NCBI GenBank assembly: GCA_003557505.1
Contig: PWOH01000061.1
Coordinates: 1 to 34,851 of the forward strand
DNA from: Mollicutes bacterium
GTDB lineage: Bacteria; Bacillota_I; Bacilli_A; Izemoplasmatales; Izemoplasmataceae
DNA: 34,851 nucleotides
Direction: 5' to 3'
Shown: positions 7,605 to 17,353 of the stretch, in pieces
Layout: every line of letters starts with the position of its first letter
Position numbering within the stretch: position 1 is the stretch's first letter
Made by a program: the position numbers and the translations under genes
Notes under the pieces: generated by a model
Seen by the model: the letters and a program-made list of their open reading frames with translations, nothing else
The model's database searches: none
Told to the model about the DNA's origin: nothing

Positions 7605-9627
7605 AGTTAATCTTAGCCAAAATATTATTTTCAAGCAAACTATCCATAATATCAACAATGTCTTTAGAAAATTGAGTCCCACTATGTTCCTTTAGTTCCT
7701 GGGCAATCTTTTTTGGCATTACGCGTTTACGGTAAGGTCTGTCTGTGGCCATTGTCGCAACTGCATCGGCAACAGCGATAATTTTACCACCCAAAGAAAT
7801 CTCGGGATCTTTCACTCCGCGAGGATACCCTTTACCATCGATGCGTTCATGATGATCGCGTACCATGACAGCGATATCCTTTAAATCCTCGTTATCTAAC
7901 AACACATTGTAACTAAAATTAACATGCTCTTTAATGTGTGCATATTCATCGTCAGTTAATCGGCCATCTTTGTTGAGAATATCATAACTAACTCCTAATT
8001 TTCCGATATCATGCAATAACCCTGCCCAATAAACGGCATTATGAAAATTGTCATCATCATTGATACGTTTGGCAATTTCATAACTGATCATCGCAACATC
8101 TTCACTGTGTCCTTTGGTGTAGCGATCATAGAGGTCCAGTGTCCTAACGAAGGCCCGGATGATATCATCTTTTAACATTCTATTTTGTTTGGCTACTTGT
8201 TGTTTGAGGAACAGTTTGTTTAACAATCCAGTAAAATCTTGTATTTTCTGGACAATGTTCGTATCAAATTTACGCGCCTCTTTGTAATAATCCAATCCAA
8301 CAATAAGGTGCTTATCAATACTAAAACGAAACACTACATAAACGCGTTTTCCATCTTTTAGATACTGGTATTTATTTAATACGGTAACATTTTCATACAA
8401 CATTTTCAGACGTTTTTCTATATTTCGAATATAGAAAACATCTCGGCTTTTAAATAAATCAGAGTTATGAAGTTCATATAATAACGGAATTTGTTTGATA
8501 GGATAGTTTTTGCTCGCGAGCATGTCGATCTTACCGCTATTATCAAAATAAGCAAAAGAAGCATCAGCATTTTCAAACAACATATTGGTTAAATCGAAGG
8601 TATCTTTAGCATATAACTCATGGTCTTGACAGTTGGTAATAATCTTTTTAGATAATGAGAAAAACTTATGCACATAGTCCAATGTTTTCTGAAGTTGTCT
8701 GTTCATTTGATTAAGTTCAATATATTGCTGCTGTTGTGTTTCAACATATTCTTTAATAATTAATGAAATGACGAGTGTAATCAACAAAAATACATACAAT
8801 GTAGAACTAGCGATTAAAAAATCAAAATAACTCCATAAAGGGTTATGATAAAAGACGCCGTAAAGCATCAAAAATATCATCGTCATAACAAACAAAAAAC
8901 GATATGAAAACAATAACGCTGCTGCAATAAAAAACCCGGTAATAATGTAGAGATGACGAGAAAATTGAAATTGAAAAATGCCGATAATTAATAAATAATT
9001 AAGCACAGTGAATGTAATGAGAAACACTCCATAAATAAAGTACTTAAAGGTAGAATGTTTTATCAGACCGGTACGCATTTCGTTATTACTCATATATAGT
9101 AATGGTGAAATAATCACGATACCAGAAAACGTTGAAAAAAACGTTGAGTAAACGCACAAGCCACCAGTAATGATTGTCGGTCCTATAAGGGCACAATATA
9201 TTAAGTTCATTAAACTAGCACTCAATGCCGCAATCACTGCAACACTGACAAATAATAATAGCGCTTCAATACGTTGTGAATGAATGATTGACAGTAGTTT
9301 GGAATTAAAAATCAAGGCCCTTGAAATTTCCAGAATGACTAATAAAATTGCGGCCTTGCATATCGCAAATAAAACACTATCGGTCCAAAAGAAATTTAAA
9401 TAAATCTCAGCTTGAAGATAAAAACCAAACAACGTTGCAATGAAAATATATGGAAGCACTTTGCGTTGATGTATCATCATCGCAGTAAAAGCGATACCGG
9501 TTGTCACGGATAATGTGACATGTGATGTGGTGTCCCGTAAAAATAGGCTTTCAAACAAAATAGAAGCCACCAGGACTATGATTAATAAAGCCACATGAAA
9601 TTCCTCTAATTGCCACCAGCGTTTCAT
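7603..9627 (-). CDS. Membrane-anchored HD-GYP domain protein (putative c-di-GMP phosphodiesterase)
   Basis: Long N-terminal multi-TM region, then YTKGHSEDVA, LLHDIGKLGVS, HVNFSYNVL, DHHERIDGKGYPRG, IIAVADAVATMATDRPYRK. Confidence 0.9.
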   Translation of the reverse strand: MKRWWQLEEFHVALLIIVLVASILFESLFLRDTTSHVTLSVTTGIAFTAMMIHQRKVLPYIFIATLFGFYLQAEIYLNFFWTDSVLFAICKAAILLVILEISRALIFNSKLLSIIHSQRIEALLLFVSVAVIAALSASLMNLIYCALIGPTIITGGLCVYSTFFSTFSGIVIISPLLYMSNNEMRTGLIKHSTFKYFIYGVFLITFTVLNYLLIIGIFQFQFSRHLYIITGFFIAAALLFSYRFLFVMTMIFLMLYGVFYHNPLWSYFDFLIASSTLYVFLLITLVISLIIKEYVETQQQQYIELNQMNRQLQKTLDYVHKFFSLSKKIITNCQDHELYAKDTFDLTNMLFENADASFAYFDNSGKIDMLASKNYPIKQIPLLYELHNSDLFKSRDVFYIRNIEKRLKMLYENVTVLNKYQYLKDGKRVYVVFRFSIDKHLIVGLDYYKEARKFDTNIVQKIQDFTGLLNKLFLKQQVAKQNRMLKDDIIRAFVRTLDLYDRYTKGHSEDVAMISYEIAKRINDDDNFHNAVYWAGLLHDIGKLGVSYDILNKDGRLTDDEYAHIKEHVNFSYNVLLDNEDLKDIAVMVRDHHERIDGKGYPRGVKDPEISLGGKIIAVADAVATMATDRPYRKRVMPKKIAQELKEHSGTQFSKDIVDIMDSLLENNILAKIN

Positions 9628-9647
9628 CCGATCACTCCTTTAGGACA

Positions 9648-9656
9648 ATTATAGCA
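9648..9656 (-). promoter_or_regulatory. Extended -10 element for HD-GYP gene
   Basis: Reverse strand TGCTATAAT about 20 nt upstream of the start at 9627. Confidence 0.55.
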
Positions 9657-9688
9657 TATTATGTAGTGATATGACCAAGCAACTATTA

Positions 9689-9717
9689 TTGCACGAATGA
9701 TTAAAATAGGGTATACT
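9689..9717 (+). promoter_or_regulatory. Sigma-A type promoter of PhzF-family gene
   Basis: TTGCAC (9689-9694), 17-nt spacer, TATACT (9712-9717). Confidence 0.65.
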
Positions 9718-9746
9718 AACTTTACTAAAATCAAGTAGGTGATACG

Positions 9747-10604
9747 ATGGATCGATTAATCTATAGAGTTAGTGCTTTTCCCAAAGGAAATATCGGTGGC
9801 AATGAAGCCGGTGTCGTCCTTGAGACCGAAGGGTTAAGTGATCAAGACATGCAAAAAATGGCAGCGCATGTTGGTTACAGCGAGACTGCATTTTTGTTTC
9901 CCTCTGATAAAGCAGATTACCGAGTTCGCTACTTTTCACCACTTACTGAAGTCCCGTTGTGTGGTCATGCGACCATCGCTACTTTCAATTTGCTTAAAAA
10001 CCTTGATGCCTTATCAAAATCTACATATACCATTGAAACTTCTGAAGGAATCTTAACCATTGTCATCAACGAAGACTCTGTGCTAATGGAAATGGCAAGT
10101 CCTTCAATTCAAAAAGGGCCGTCAATCGAAGATGTACTGAACTGTATGAACATTCCTCGAGCTTCATTAATTAATAATGAGGTTAACATTATTAGTACAG
10201 GTATTCCTGAAATTTTTGTGGAAGTTGATACTTTAAAAACTTTACACACCTTAAATCCCGATCCCCTCAAAATCCAAGCCCTAAGTGAAAAATACAATGC
10301 AAAAGGGGTTTACGTTTTTACCACGGAAACAGAGTTAAGTGAAGCTGATGCCCAAGGCCGTAACTTTTTGCCTGTAATAGGCATCGCTGAGGAAAGTGCA
10401 ACCGGTACTGCTTCAGGGTCATTAGGTGTATATATGAAAGTCATTAAAGGCCTTGATAAAAACGAATTTTTGTTCGAACAAGGTAATGTTATGGATAAAC
10501 CGTCCTTAATCAATGTTTCACTTCACCTAAAAGATAATCAAATTTCAACTGTATATGTCGGGGGAAGTATGCGCTTTATTGATAAAATCGTCAAATATGC
10601 ATGA
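9747..10604 (+). CDS. PhzF family isomerase
   Basis: AHVGYSETAFLFPS (Glu of PhzF family), RYFSPLTEVPLCGHATIATFNLL, ESATGTASGSLGVYM. Confidence 0.92.
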   Translation: MDRLIYRVSAFPKGNIGGNEAGVVLETEGLSDQDMQKMAAHVGYSETAFLFPSDKADYRVRYFSPLTEVPLCGHATIATFNLLKNLDALSKSTYTIETSEGILTIVINEDSVLMEMASPSIQKGPSIEDVLNCMNIPRASLINNEVNIISTGIPEIFVEVDTLKTLHTLNPDPLKIQALSEKYNAKGVYVFTTETELSEADAQGRNFLPVIGIAEESATGTASGSLGVYMKVIKGLDKNEFLFEQGNVMDKPSLINVSLHLKDNQISTVYVGGSMRFIDKIVKYA

Positions 10605-10628
10605 CCACGTTTTTAACGTGGTCTTTTT
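10603..10628 (+). terminator. Rho-independent terminator overlapping the PhzF stop codon
   Basis: GACCACGTT-TTT-AACGTGGTC then TTTTT. Confidence 0.9.
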
Positions 10629-10676
10629 ATACAATTAAGAAAATAAAGAAAGAATACTTAAAAAATATTTAAAAAA

Positions 10677-10685
10677 TGCTAAAAT
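10677..10685 (+). promoter_or_regulatory. Extended -10 element
   Basis: TGCTAAAAT 22 nt upstream of ATG 10708. Confidence 0.5.
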
Positions 10686-10707
10686 GTATATAAAGGGGGG
10701 CACTGCT

Positions 10708-13401
10708 ATGACGAAAAACAATATTGATATTACCGAGATTTTAGAAAAAAGATACAAGAAAGTAGTAGACCAAGATCTTAAAACAGATGCTATCATTGAG
10801 GGGAAACGCGAACTATTTACAGGGAACTTGGAAACCATTGATGGTTCTATCAAGAAAAGCTTAAAAAATGTCGGGGAAAACAAAGTAATTATTCAAAATC
10901 ATTTCAAATCCTTACTGAAGGATCTGAAAGGTGTTTTTAATGATCAAATTAAAGCGTTAGATGAAGAGAAACAAACCTTGAATCATAATCATTCTGTATA
11001 TGTTTCAGATGCGGAGGAAATGTATACTCAAAATGAAAAACTTGCTGAAATGAAACTTGAAAAAGCGACAAAAAACTATCATTTTAAAATCAAACAAGCT
11101 AGCAACACCTACAAAACCATTCAAACCGATGCCGAAGCAGTCATTGAAGAAGCACTTTCAAAACACAATACGCACATGACGGAATTGTTGGAAAATACCA
11201 CACAAAGGCAAGAGGATATTAAAACCATAGAATCGACCGCAAACGCTGAATTCAACAAACAACACAAAACAATAACTTCTAAAAAAACAAAAGCCCTGAA
11301 TGAACTTAATCAAGAAAAAACCGCTACGCTTGAGTCAATTAAAAAGTCGATTACTGCATTAAAAAGAACGTATAGAACCAACTTAAAGCCAATCGATGAT
11401 GAACTAGAAGCCCTGAAGAAAAAACAACAACGGGCCATGAACAAATTACTCAAAGACCAAGAAAAAGAAATAAATAAACAAGAAAGCTATAAAAACGAAG
11501 CTGAAAAAATTAATGATTCTTCAAACGTTAGTTACCACGAAAAGAAAATTAAACAACTCTCAAAAGCACATGCAACCGCTATTAAAGAAATGGAAAAAGA
11601 GCATGCTGAAAGCTTAGAACCAGAACTTCAAAAACGTGTGACTTTTATTGAAGAAACCAAAGAAACTTTTTTAGAAAAGAAAAAAGAAGCGGTACAGCAA
11701 GTATTAATGTTGTTATCCAAAACTGAAGACATTCAATATGAACACATTGTTGAGATTGATACTGCCAACACAGAATTGAATAAAGAACTCGCCCGTTATC
11801 AAAAAGAGAAAACCGCTATTGATATTGAGCACCGCATCCAAAATTTGAACTATGACCAATCGATAGAAGAAACAACACAACTAAAAGAAGATGAGAAAAA
11901 ATGCGCTGAACCCCAATATGAGTTGGAAGAAAAGGAAACCAAATTACACTATGATTTAGAAGCGATTGAAATAAGTGCCCAGCGAAAAATCAACCAAGCA
12001 GACCATCAAAAACAAATGGATACACTATTGAAAAAACACACCTACAATTTAGAAAAAGTAAGCAATTTATCCAATCGACTTCATTATTTTTACGAGTATG
12101 ACCGCGACACAATTCATGCTTTAAAAGAAGACAAGTTAATCCGTCTTGATTTTAATCATGAAAACATGCTGATGAGTCATTTTCTTCGTCATACCGAAAA
12201 TTACTCAGCGCTAAAAAACGAATCAGTATTAGATAAAAAACCAGCCTTACAAAAAGAAATCGACAACCGCATGAAATTAAAAATTTCAACGTACAAATCA
12301 ATGATAAAACAAGCGGAAGCTGACCATGAAATTATGTTGGAAAAAATCGAAAATGCTTATGAAGAAGAACGCAAAATTTATGAAGCCCCGCTTGAACAAA
12401 TGCGTAAAGACCATCAACGTATCATCGATAATCTTGTTGCCGTTCATGCCAATGAACGCAACGAAATTCTTGATACGATGGATAAGTTGGATGAAACTAA
12501 AAATAAAAAAGAAATTCTTAAGCTTAAAAAAGAACTTAATATTCGTCAACATGAACAAGATGAAGAACTAAGCATCAAGAAAACTAAATTAAAAGAAGAA
12601 CGTAGTGCCAATGAAAATATTCTAAAGTTCCTTGAGAAAAACAAGCAACAATCTATCGAAGAAGCTGAAACCTTGCTTTATCACCATACCGATCAACTCA
12701 ATTTGGCAATCGAAGAAGCGAAACAACAAGCCAAGGAAGAATTAAATCTATTTATGGATCATTACTATGAAATTAAACATCGTTCCCAATTATTTAAAAC
12801 ATTTCAGCGCAATCGCAAAGCGAGAACGATGCATAAAGCAACATCTTATTTAAACGACCGTCTGAATGACCTGAAACACCAACAACAAAAATCAGATAAC
12901 CTTCTCAAAGAACAAATTACTAATCTTGAGCATGCATTGACTCGAAAAGAAACGGTTCTCAAAGAGAATATTGAAACTATAGAACAAACCTATCAAAAAA
13001 CGCTCAGTGACATCCAAAAAACTAAAGAAGCTGAAATTCAATCGGTTAATCAAGCGTACGAAGAATCAAAAAACAAAATTATCCTGCTCAAACAAAAACT
13101 CGAAAAACAACAAGCACAACAGCTTAAAAAACAAAAAGACTCATTCGAGAATCAAAAACAAGCCTTATTTGATGAAAAAGATAACAATGAAGCAGAATAT
13201 ACCCAACAAATCAAACAACTTGATGATTCGTTACAAGAAGAAATATCTAATAAACAAGCGCAGCTTAACAAAGATAAAACTGACCTTAAACAACGTGCAG
13301 ATACGATAATCGATCAAATCAAGGAAGAACCTATTGAGCGTCTAAATGAGACGGATGTCCCAAGAATCGAAGCGATTTTAAAAGGCGAAGATACGTTATA
13401 G
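10708..13401 (+). CDS. Giant coiled-coil protein of unknown function
   Basis: 897 aa from ATG 10708 (GGGGGG SD); almost entirely K/E/Q/L-rich helical sequence, no hydrophobic TM segment, no Trp, one Cys. Confidence 0.8.
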   Translation: MTKNNIDITEILEKRYKKVVDQDLKTDAIIEGKRELFTGNLETIDGSIKKSLKNVGENKVIIQNHFKSLLKDLKGVFNDQIKALDEEKQTLNHNHSVYVSDAEEMYTQNEKLAEMKLEKATKNYHFKIKQASNTYKTIQTDAEAVIEEALSKHNTHMTELLENTTQRQEDIKTIESTANAEFNKQHKTITSKKTKALNELNQEKTATLESIKKSITALKRTYRTNLKPIDDELEALKKKQQRAMNKLLKDQEKEINKQESYKNEAEKINDSSNVSYHEKKIKQLSKAHATAIKEMEKEHAESLEPELQKRVTFIEETKETFLEKKKEAVQQVLMLLSKTEDIQYEHIVEIDTANTELNKELARYQKEKTAIDIEHRIQNLNYDQSIEETTQLKEDEKKCAEPQYELEEKETKLHYDLEAIEISAQRKINQADHQKQMDTLLKKHTYNLEKVSNLSNRLHYFYEYDRDTIHALKEDKLIRLDFNHENMLMSHFLRHTENYSALKNESVLDKKPALQKEIDNRMKLKISTYKSMIKQAEADHEIMLEKIENAYEEERKIYEAPLEQMRKDHQRIIDNLVAVHANERNEILDTMDKLDETKNKKEILKLKKELNIRQHEQDEELSIKKTKLKEERSANENILKFLEKNKQQSIEEAETLLYHHTDQLNLAIEEAKQQAKEELNLFMDHYYEIKHRSQLFKTFQRNRKARTMHKATSYLNDRLNDLKHQQQKSDNLLKEQITNLEHALTRKETVLKENIETIEQTYQKTLSDIQKTKEAEIQSVNQAYEESKNKIILLKQKLEKQQAQQLKKQKDSFENQKQALFDEKDNNEAEYTQQIKQLDDSLQEEISNKQAQLNKDKTDLKQRADTIIDQIKEEPIERLNETDVPRIEAILKGEDTL

Positions 13402-13436
13402 GTATTTTTGACGACATGAATTAAGGACAATAGACT

Positions 13437-14981
13437 ATGGAACGCAACTTAAGAAAAAATTTAATGGTAGTACTCATTATCTCGATGGCGATTCTATTTC
13501 GATTCGCCCTCGAGTTTATATTCAATATGGTGTGGGATTTTTTTGACATCAGAACTATTAGCGGTCTATTTTTCCGCACCTTTTTTGTAGTACTTTTTGT
13601 CATTATTTGGCTGGGGATTACCTTACGTAGTGATTCTCCGCACACAAAACTACCCTGGCTTTTGATTCTTACCTTTGAACCTATTTTAGGCATCACTTTA
13701 TTTCTTACCTTTGGCCGAAGTTTCCAACGGTCCTATCGGTATCGTAAGCGTCCATTAATGACAGGCAGTAATTACATCACCCACGAAAAGCGTCCCCATG
13801 ATAATGATGAAGACTTAAGTGAATATGGTGAATTTATTGAAAATATCTTTCATAGTGCGCATCATATCTCCCATCATCAGCCTTTTAAAGACAATACAAA
13901 GGTTGAAGTTTTGCGAAACGGAGAGATGTTTTATCCGAAACTAAAAGACTCAATTCGTGAGGCCAAGCAATTTATTCTTTTCGAATTTTTTATTGTACGC
14001 AGTGATGAACGTGGAAAAGAGATTGTAGAACTTCTCATGGAAAAAGCCAAAGAAGGCGTTAAAGTAAAAATGATTATCGATGCGTTAGGAAGTGCCAGAA
14101 CTTCACGACGTTTATTGAAAAAAGTTCGCCAAAGTGGTGTGGAACTTGTCGTTAACGATAAAATCTACTTCCCGCTTTTTAATACACGAATTAACTATAG
14201 AAACCACCGTAAAATTGTGGTGATTGATGGCCATACAGGCTATACAGGTGGGATGAACATCGCCAATGAATATGATAATTCCATCGTATACAACTATTAT
14301 TTTCGGGATACCCAAATAAAATTAGAAGGTGAAGCTGTCAAATCATTAACTGCGTTATTTTTTAAAGACTATTATTATAATACTAATCGCTTTATCGATG
14401 ATGATTTTTATTATCCAAAAACAACGATACAATCTAAAGGGCTTACCCAGATTATTCAAAGTGGTCCCGATTCCAAAAGTGCTTATATTCGTAACCTTTA
14501 TTTAAAAATGATTTTGAACGCCAAACATTCAATCAAAATCATGACACCTTATATGGCGATGGACCAAGAAACGCTTACCGCCATTAAAACCGCTGCTCAA
14601 AGTGGGGTCGAAATTGAAATTATCGTTCCGGGCATTCCTGATAAATATATTGTCTACAAAGTCACTAAAGCTTTTATTTCTACATTACTTGGAGAATCAG
14701 TGAAAATATATAATTTCGACGCTGGTTTCTGTCATGCAAAAATTTTGATTATCGATGATGTTTTGGCTTCTGTAGGCTCATATAACTTAGATAACCGCAG
14801 TGCAATCATTGACTTTGAAGTGACCACATTACTTGCTGGACATGGCGTAGAAACGTTGTTAGATCAATTTGAGGCGGATAAAGAATGGTCAACCCAAATC
14901 GACGCCGATCAATGGGCGAGACGTCCTTATTTTACAAGATTTCTTGAGGGTATTATGTCCATATTCGCGCCGATTATTTAG
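13437..14981 (+). CDS. cls: Cardiolipin synthase (phospholipase D superfamily)
   Basis: N-terminal TM helices; two HKD motifs NYRNHRKIVVIDG..GGMNIANEY and FCHAKILIIDD..VGSYNLDNRS. Confidence 0.95.
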   Translation: MERNLRKNLMVVLIISMAILFRFALEFIFNMVWDFFDIRTISGLFFRTFFVVLFVIIWLGITLRSDSPHTKLPWLLILTFEPILGITLFLTFGRSFQRSYRYRKRPLMTGSNYITHEKRPHDNDEDLSEYGEFIENIFHSAHHISHHQPFKDNTKVEVLRNGEMFYPKLKDSIREAKQFILFEFFIVRSDERGKEIVELLMEKAKEGVKVKMIIDALGSARTSRRLLKKVRQSGVELVVNDKIYFPLFNTRINYRNHRKIVVIDGHTGYTGGMNIANEYDNSIVYNYYFRDTQIKLEGEAVKSLTALFFKDYYYNTNRFIDDDFYYPKTTIQSKGLTQIIQSGPDSKSAYIRNLYLKMILNAKHSIKIMTPYMAMDQETLTAIKTAAQSGVEIEIIVPGIPDKYIVYKVTKAFISTLLGESVKIYNFDAGFCHAKILIIDDVLASVGSYNLDNRSAIIDFEVTTLLAGHGVETLLDQFEADKEWSTQIDADQWARRPYFTRFLEGIMSIFAPII

Positions 14982-14990
14982 GAGGATAAA

Positions 14991-15893
14991 ATGATAGATA
15001 TTCAACACTTAACCAAGGATTACGACAACGTCAAAGCATTAAAAGGTGTATCCTTTTCTGTGAGAAAAGGGTCCTTTTTTGCGCTTTTAGGCCCCAATGG
15101 TGCGGGGAAATCAACGACCGCAGAAATTATTTCCACCCTTAAAAAACCAACCAGTGGTAAGGTTATCGTTGATGGTGAAACCTTGGGAGAAAATGATGAA
15201 GCCATTCGCCGTAAAATCGGTATTGTCTTTCAGTATTCGGTATTAGACAATTTATTAACGGTCCGTGAAAACTTAATGTTGCGGGGGGCACTTTATGAAC
15301 CTACTCGAGAGAATCTCAAGAAAAGAATCGAAACATTAAAAGATCTTATTGGTTTTGCGGACTATATTGACCAGCCCTTTAAAACACTCAGCGGTGGTCA
15401 AAAACGAAAAATAGACGTTGCACGCGCCTTATTGAATAATCCGCAATATCTAATTCTTGATGAACCTACAACAGGGTTGGACCCATCTACCCGAGAAAAC
15501 ATTTGGGCATTAATCAACACCTTACGGACACAAAACAACATGACGATTATTTTAACCACGCATTATATGGAAGAAGTCGCCAATTGCGATGATATTGTGA
15601 TTATTGATCACGGTGAAATCATTGCCCATGACAGTGCTGAAAACCTTCGAAAAAAACACGCAGGTGATACGGCGGTACTTACACCAAAAAATGATAAACT
15701 GACTAAAGTTTTAAAAGCCGATAAAATATTTTTTAAATCTCATAAAAACACCTTACGTATTCCACTTAAAAGTTCTTTTGAAGGTATAGATTTAATAGAA
15801 AAATATCGTTTGCACATTGAAAGCTTTGAGATACTTAAAGGCAATATGGATGATGTCTTTCTAAATATCACTGGAAGGAAGTTAAACCAATGA
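14991..15893 (+). CDS. ABC transporter ATP-binding protein (ABC-2 exporter type)
   Basis: GPNGAGKST Walker A, LSGGQKRKIDVARALL signature, YLILDEPTTGLDP Walker B; AGGAGG SD. Confidence 0.95.
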   Translation: MIDIQHLTKDYDNVKALKGVSFSVRKGSFFALLGPNGAGKSTTAEIISTLKKPTSGKVIVDGETLGENDEAIRRKIGIVFQYSVLDNLLTVRENLMLRGALYEPTRENLKKRIETLKDLIGFADYIDQPFKTLSGGQKRKIDVARALLNNPQYLILDEPTTGLDPSTRENIWALINTLRTQNNMTIILTTHYMEEVANCDDIVIIDHGEIIAHDSAENLRKKHAGDTAVLTPKNDKLTKVLKADKIFFKSHKNTLRIPLKSSFEGIDLIEKYRLHIESFEILKGNMDDVFLNITGRKLNQ

Positions 15894-16756
15894 AGGCATT
15901 GATTAAGCGACATTTACTCAACTATATTCGCGATCGTTGGGCGGTCTTTTTTTCATTTTTGTCAGTAATAATCATCTTGGCTTTATTTGCGTTTTTCCTT
16001 GGTAATATTTTGGATGTTTCAGTGCCAGAATCATTGCAAGGTACCGATGAAGGCAGTTATTTAGTGTATGGCTGGATTCTCTCAGGGATTCTGGTTGTCA
16101 CGACGGTGACGGTACCTTTGGGGTTTCTCCACGTATTTCTCAAGGATCTTGAACAATCGCAAATCAATGATTTTTATGTCAGCCCACTCAATAGAAAAAC
16201 GATAGTCATCTCCTATATGGTGGCTGCTGCGCTTATTGGATTTATCCTTTCAATGGTCAATTTTGTACTTTCACAAATTATATTATTTGTTTTGGCATCG
16301 AATATATTACCACTTTTTAGCATGCTTCAAGTTATTGCGCTGACAATGTTATCAACCATGATGTTTACCGCAATTTTCTTTTACGTCGTGACGCATTTAA
16401 AAACCATGAACGCCCATGCCAACCTCGCGACTTTAGTCGGAACCTTAGTCGGGTTTTTATGTGGATTATATGTTCCAATCGGCAATTTATCTTCAATGGT
16501 TCAAACCGTTATCAACGCATTGCCGTTTATGCAAATGGCTTCATTAATGCGTTTAATATATATGGACGATGCGATGAATATTGTGTTTGCATCAAATCAT
16601 GGAGCCCTGAGTAACTATCAGCAGTTCTTTGGAATTGAAATTTTATGGTTTAATCAACCATTATCTATGCCAGTGCTTTTAATTATTAGTATTATGTGGA
16701 CTGTAGTGTTTATGGTTTTAAGTTTTATCCGTTTAAACAAGTTCAAGATAAACTAG
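15890..16756 (+). CDS. ABC-2 type permease
   Basis: ATGA overlap with the ATPase gene; six-TM pattern, LVGTLVGFLCGLYVPIGNL typical of ABC-2 permeases. Confidence 0.88.
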   Translation: MKALIKRHLLNYIRDRWAVFFSFLSVIIILALFAFFLGNILDVSVPESLQGTDEGSYLVYGWILSGILVVTTVTVPLGFLHVFLKDLEQSQINDFYVSPLNRKTIVISYMVAAALIGFILSMVNFVLSQIILFVLASNILPLFSMLQVIALTMLSTMMFTAIFFYVVTHLKTMNAHANLATLVGTLVGFLCGLYVPIGNLSSMVQTVINALPFMQMASLMRLIYMDDAMNIVFASNHGALSNYQQFFGIEILWFNQPLSMPVLLIISIMWTVVFMVLSFIRLNKFKIN

Positions 16757-16765
16757 TGTAAATTA

Positions 16766-16774
16766 TGATATAAT
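16766..16774 (+). promoter_or_regulatory. Extended -10 element
   Basis: TGATATAAT 22 nt upstream of ATG 16797. Confidence 0.6.
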
Positions 16775-16796
16775 GAGAAAAAAGGAGTGATAAGTT

Positions 16797-17333
16797 ATGG
16801 GTATAAAAGATGTGAGCGGTATCTCTACAAAAAAGGGGGATAAAGGTCATTCTCGAAATTACTCCAATGAAGAGTTACCAAAGGATGATATTCTATTTGA
16901 AACCTTAGGAACAATTGATGAGCTAAGTGCGACACTTGGTATAACGTTTCATCATACAAACTACGAACAAATAAAAGTTATTCAAAAAACGTTGCAGGCG
17001 ATTAATGCACTAATCGCGACCAATCCAATTAATGAAGAACGATACGGTGCACTTCGTAAAATAACGGAACAAGACATTGGTTTTATCGAAGAAGAGGAAG
17101 CCAAACAACTTCTCAACAAGGAAATCGAAGCCAAATTCCATCTTCCAGGCACTGATACGACTAAAAACAATGCCTATTTTGATTATGCGCGTACTGTAGC
17201 CCGTCGTGCTGAACGGATGGTTGTTAAATTCATCAACCGGCGTGAACGCGATGATTTATCATACTCAAGAAGCTATTTGAATCGCCTGAGTGACTTATTG
17301 TTCATTTTAGCGCGAAATTTTGAAAATAAATAA
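16797..17333 (+). CDS. PduO-type ATP:cob(I)alamin adenosyltransferase
   Basis: STKKGDKGHSR N-terminal, ETLGTIDELSATLG, FHLPGTD, ARTVARRAERMVV, YLNRLSDLLFILAR. Confidence 0.88.
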   Translation: MGIKDVSGISTKKGDKGHSRNYSNEELPKDDILFETLGTIDELSATLGITFHHTNYEQIKVIQKTLQAINALIATNPINEERYGALRKITEQDIGFIEEEEAKQLLNKEIEAKFHLPGTDTTKNNAYFDYARTVARRAERMVVKFINRRERDDLSYSRSYLNRLSDLLFILARNFENK

Positions 17334-17353
17334 CTAAAAGAAAGAGGATTTAG

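Noticed and set aside
12298-12558. Antisense hydrophobic ORF (FFFKLKNFFFIF) inside the coiled-coil gene
   Set aside because: Phe/Ile-rich composition is the mirror of Lys/Asn/Glu codons on the other strand; shadow ORF.
13007-13309. Lys/Asn-rich ORF in another frame of the coiled-coil gene
   Set aside because: Composition artefact of A-rich sequence in an alternate frame.
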